Assembly (NCBI GenBank): GCA_036732565.1
Contig: DAINCF010000024.1
Location: 1-25,812 of the forward strand
Direction: 5' to 3'
Origin: JAIVJN01 sp036732565
GTDB lineage: Bacteria > Acidobacteriota > Vicinamibacteria > Vicinamibacterales > UBA2999
DNA length: 25,812 bases
The notes beneath the pieces are model-generated. The model made no database searches and was not told the DNA's origin. It saw only the letters and a list, made by a program, of their open reading frames with translations. A program made the position numbers and the translations under genes. Each line of letters opens with the position of its first letter. Within the stretch, counting starts at the first letter, position 1. Positions 23,987-25,812 of the stretch are shown here, in pieces.

Positions 23987-25366
23987 TCATTCACTTTTGT
24001 CCGGGTGCGGATGGCCAACGCGCGGCTCACGGCGTTGTCGTTTGATCTCTGTCCACCCGTCCAGGCGGCGCTTGATTTCCTTCTCGAAGCCACGCTCGGT
24101 CGGCTCGTAGAAGCGGCGACCGGCGAGCCGCTCCGGCAAGCAGGACATGTCGGCAACGGCGTCCGCTTCGTCGTGCGCGTAGCGGTAGCCCTTGCCGTAG
24201 GAGAGCTGCTTCATCAGCTTGGTCGGCGCGTTGCGCAAGTGCAGCGGCACGGGCTCGGCGACGTCGTGCTGCGCCGCGTCCGCCGCGGCCGCGTAGGCGG
24301 TATAGACCGCGTTGCTCTTCGGCGCCGTCGCCAGATAGATCGCCGCCTGGGCGAGCGCCGTGTTGCCTTCGGGCATGCCGACGAAGTGGACGGCATCCTT
24401 CGCGGCCATGGCGACGACGAGCGCATTCGAGTCGGCCACGCCGATGTCCTCGGATGCAAAGCGCACCAGGCGCCGCGCGACGTACAGCGGATCCTCGCCG
24501 GCTTCCAACATGCGGGCGAGCCAGTAGACCGCCGCATCCGGATCGGAATTGCGCATCGACTTGTGCAGCGCCGAGATGATGTTGTAGTGCTCCTCGCCGC
24601 CTTTGTCGTAGAGGAGGGCCTTGCGCTGCGCCACCCGTTCCACGAGCGCCAGGTCGACGATGGGCGAGCCAGCTGGCTGCGGTGCCGCCGCGACGGACAA
24701 CTGCAGGAGGTTCAGCCCCGCGCGCGCATCCCCGTTGGCCGCCCGGGCGATCGCGCTCAGGGCGTCCTCGTCCACGGTCGCGGCTTGCTGCCCAAGACCG
24801 TGTTCGGTGTCGGCCAGTGCACGGCGCAGGATCGCGATGATGTGATCCTCGTCCAGCGGCTGCAAGACGAACACGCGCGACCGCGACAGCAGCGCCGCGT
24901 TGACCTCGAACGATGGGTTCTCGGTCGTCGCGCCAATCAGGATGATGTCACCAGCTTCGACGCGCGGCAGAAAAGCGTCCTGCTGCGCTTTGTTGAAGCG
25001 GTGAATCTCGTCGATGAAGACGATGGTGCGCCGACCGGTACGGCGCCGGCGCTCTTCGGCCGCGGCCATCACTTCTTTCACTTCCTTGATGCCGGCAAGC
25101 ACCGCGCTGAATGCGATGAAGTCGGCGGATGTCAGATCGGCGATGAGTCGAGCCAGCGTCGTCTTGCCGGTACCGGGCGGACCCCAGAAGATGATCGACT
25201 GCAGCAGGTCGCGCTCGATGGCCTCTCGAAAGGGACGACCAGGAGCGACGAGATCGTCTTGTCCGACGACCTCGTCGAGCGACCGGGGGCGCATGCGCTC
25301 CGCGAGCGGCGTCGTCTTCGGATCCGGCGGGCGCGCGGGTTCGTCGAAGAGACCGTTCACGGCCAC
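23987..25366 (-). CDS. rarA: Replication-associated recombination protein A (RarA/MgsA) AAA+ ATPase
   Basis: Clamp-loader-like AAA+ ATPase acting at stalled replication forks; family members bind SSB and DNA ends. Product is 459 aa. It opens with LAERMRPRSLDEVVGQDDLV, then Walker A GPPGTGKT (62-69), Walker B VFIDEIHRF (about 116-124), sensor 1 GATTENPSFEVNAALLSR, and a C-terminal tetramerisation region with FVGMPEGNTALAQAAIYLATAPKSNA and YPHDE-like YAHDEADAV. The start is GTG 25366, which overlaps the 3' end of the upstream methyltransferase gene by 10 bases, so the two genes are probably one transcription unit. A normal family member in length and motifs. Confidence 0.96.
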   Translation of the reverse strand: MAVNGLFDEPARPPDPKTTPLAERMRPRSLDEVVGQDDLVAPGRPFREAIERDLLQSIIFWGPPGTGKTTLARLIADLTSADFIAFSAVLAGIKEVKEVMAAAEERRRRTGRRTIVFIDEIHRFNKAQQDAFLPRVEAGDIILIGATTENPSFEVNAALLSRSRVFVLQPLDEDHIIAILRRALADTEHGLGQQAATVDEDALSAIARAANGDARAGLNLLQLSVAAAPQPAGSPIVDLALVERVAQRKALLYDKGGEEHYNIISALHKSMRNSDPDAAVYWLARMLEAGEDPLYVARRLVRFASEDIGVADSNALVVAMAAKDAVHFVGMPEGNTALAQAAIYLATAPKSNAVYTAYAAAADAAQHDVAEPVPLHLRNAPTKLMKQLSYGKGYRYAHDEADAVADMSCLPERLAGRRFYEPTERGFEKEIKRRLDGWTEIKRQRREPRVGHPHPDKSE

Positions 25367-25812
25367 ACCTTCCCGGCGGCCGTGCCTGAGACCCCGGCGG
25401 CCGCTCGTTGTCGTCGTGCTTCGTAGACGAGCAACGCCGCCGCGACCGCGACGTTGAGCGAGTCGACGTGGGTGTGCATCGGAATCGAGACTGTCGCATC
25501 GGCATGCGCGAGCGCTTCCGCGCTCAAGCCGGGGCCCTCGCCGCCAAGCAAGAGTGCAGTTGGCGATCGCAAATCGACTTCATCCATGGGAACCCCATGT
25601 CGTGGCACGGTCGCGAGCATCCGCAACCCTTGCGCTCGTAACTGCGCACAGCCACCGAGGGTATCCGCGTGTCGCAGGACCGGCAGACGAAACGTGCTGC
25701 CCATCGCCGCGCGCAACGCCTTCCAGCCCCACGGATCGGCGGACTCGCCGGAGAGGAGCACGCCGGTCGCGCCGCCGGCCTCGGCCGCGCGGATCGTCGC
25801 GCCCACGTTCCC
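25357..25812 (-). CDS. SpoU/TrmH-family RNA 2'-O-methyltransferase, partial
   Basis: SAM-dependent methyltransferase with the SPOUT knot fold, modifying rRNA or tRNA ribose; the exact target cannot be told. Only the C-terminal 151 residues are in the window; the gene enters from the right edge in frame. All three family motifs are present: GNVGATIRAAEA (motif 1), ALLLGGEGPGLS (motif 2) and VSIPMHTHVDSLNVAVAAALLVYEARRQ (motif 3, residues involved in SAM binding and the knot). The N-terminal substrate-binding part is missing. Its TGA lies inside the start of rarA (10-base overlap). Confidence 0.9.
   Translation of the reverse strand, partial: GNVGATIRAAEAGGATGVLLSGESADPWGWKALRAAMGSTFRLPVLRHADTLGGCAQLRAQGLRMLATVPRHGVPMDEVDLRSPTALLLGGEGPGLSAEALAHADATVSIPMHTHVDSLNVAVAAALLVYEARRQRAAAGVSGTAAGKVWP

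Overview
The window is high-GC bacterial chromosome. The gene order (recO-glyQ-glyS-ppdK), the split alpha/beta glycyl-tRNA synthetase, palindromic intergenic repeats and many secreted collagen-like or tail-fibre-like proteins suggest an Acidobacteriota-type genome, perhaps Vicinamibacteria. That assignment is inference from gene content, not a database match.

Layout. Positions 1-94 carry two copies of a palindromic repeat. Positions 160-8192 (+) hold a housekeeping run: Mg2+ channel MgtE, recombination mediator RecO, glycyl-tRNA synthetase alpha and beta, and pyruvate phosphate dikinase. The last four overlap one another by exactly one base. A long inverted repeat (8211-8299) separates this run from a continuous minus-strand block, 17497 down to 8321. 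In transcription order the block holds an unknown 190-aa protein, a 1038-aa SARP-like regulator (N-terminal STAND-type ATPase, C-terminal winged helix plus BTAD), secreted paralogs C and B, a frameshifted paralog, an aldo/keto reductase, a small coiled-coil protein, a SnoaL-like secreted protein and secreted paralog A. To the right, corA (+), a second frameshifted paralog E (-), mutL (+), paralog F (-) and paralog G (+) interleave. The window ends with rarA (-) and a partial SpoU/TrmH RNA methyltransferase (-).

The most interesting content is at 8.3-24 kb. Seven genes, two of them broken by single-base frameshifts, share a signal peptide and a domain of about 110 residues (W...P.CN, DGFD..C, SGTWRDSAG). 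Each then switches to a different C-terminal part: collagen-like Gly-X-Y tracts, beta-rich heads, a CPxGK...YAICA-type domain, or YadA-like head repeats with an S74 intramolecular chaperone. Five of these paralogs, plus the unknown 190-aa gene, have the same 17-bp element (CGTAAGCGATTCGTAAG, one copy with one mismatch) just upstream and in the same orientation. It is two GTAAGCG-like heptamers at an 11-bp period, the architecture of SARP binding sites, and a SARP-like regulator lies inside the cluster. The regulator's own start codon is preceded by a TATAAT hexamer and a perfect inverted repeat of the same heptamer. I infer a locally encoded regulator controlling a family of modular secreted surface proteins. 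The regulator-box pairing is a prediction from sequence only.
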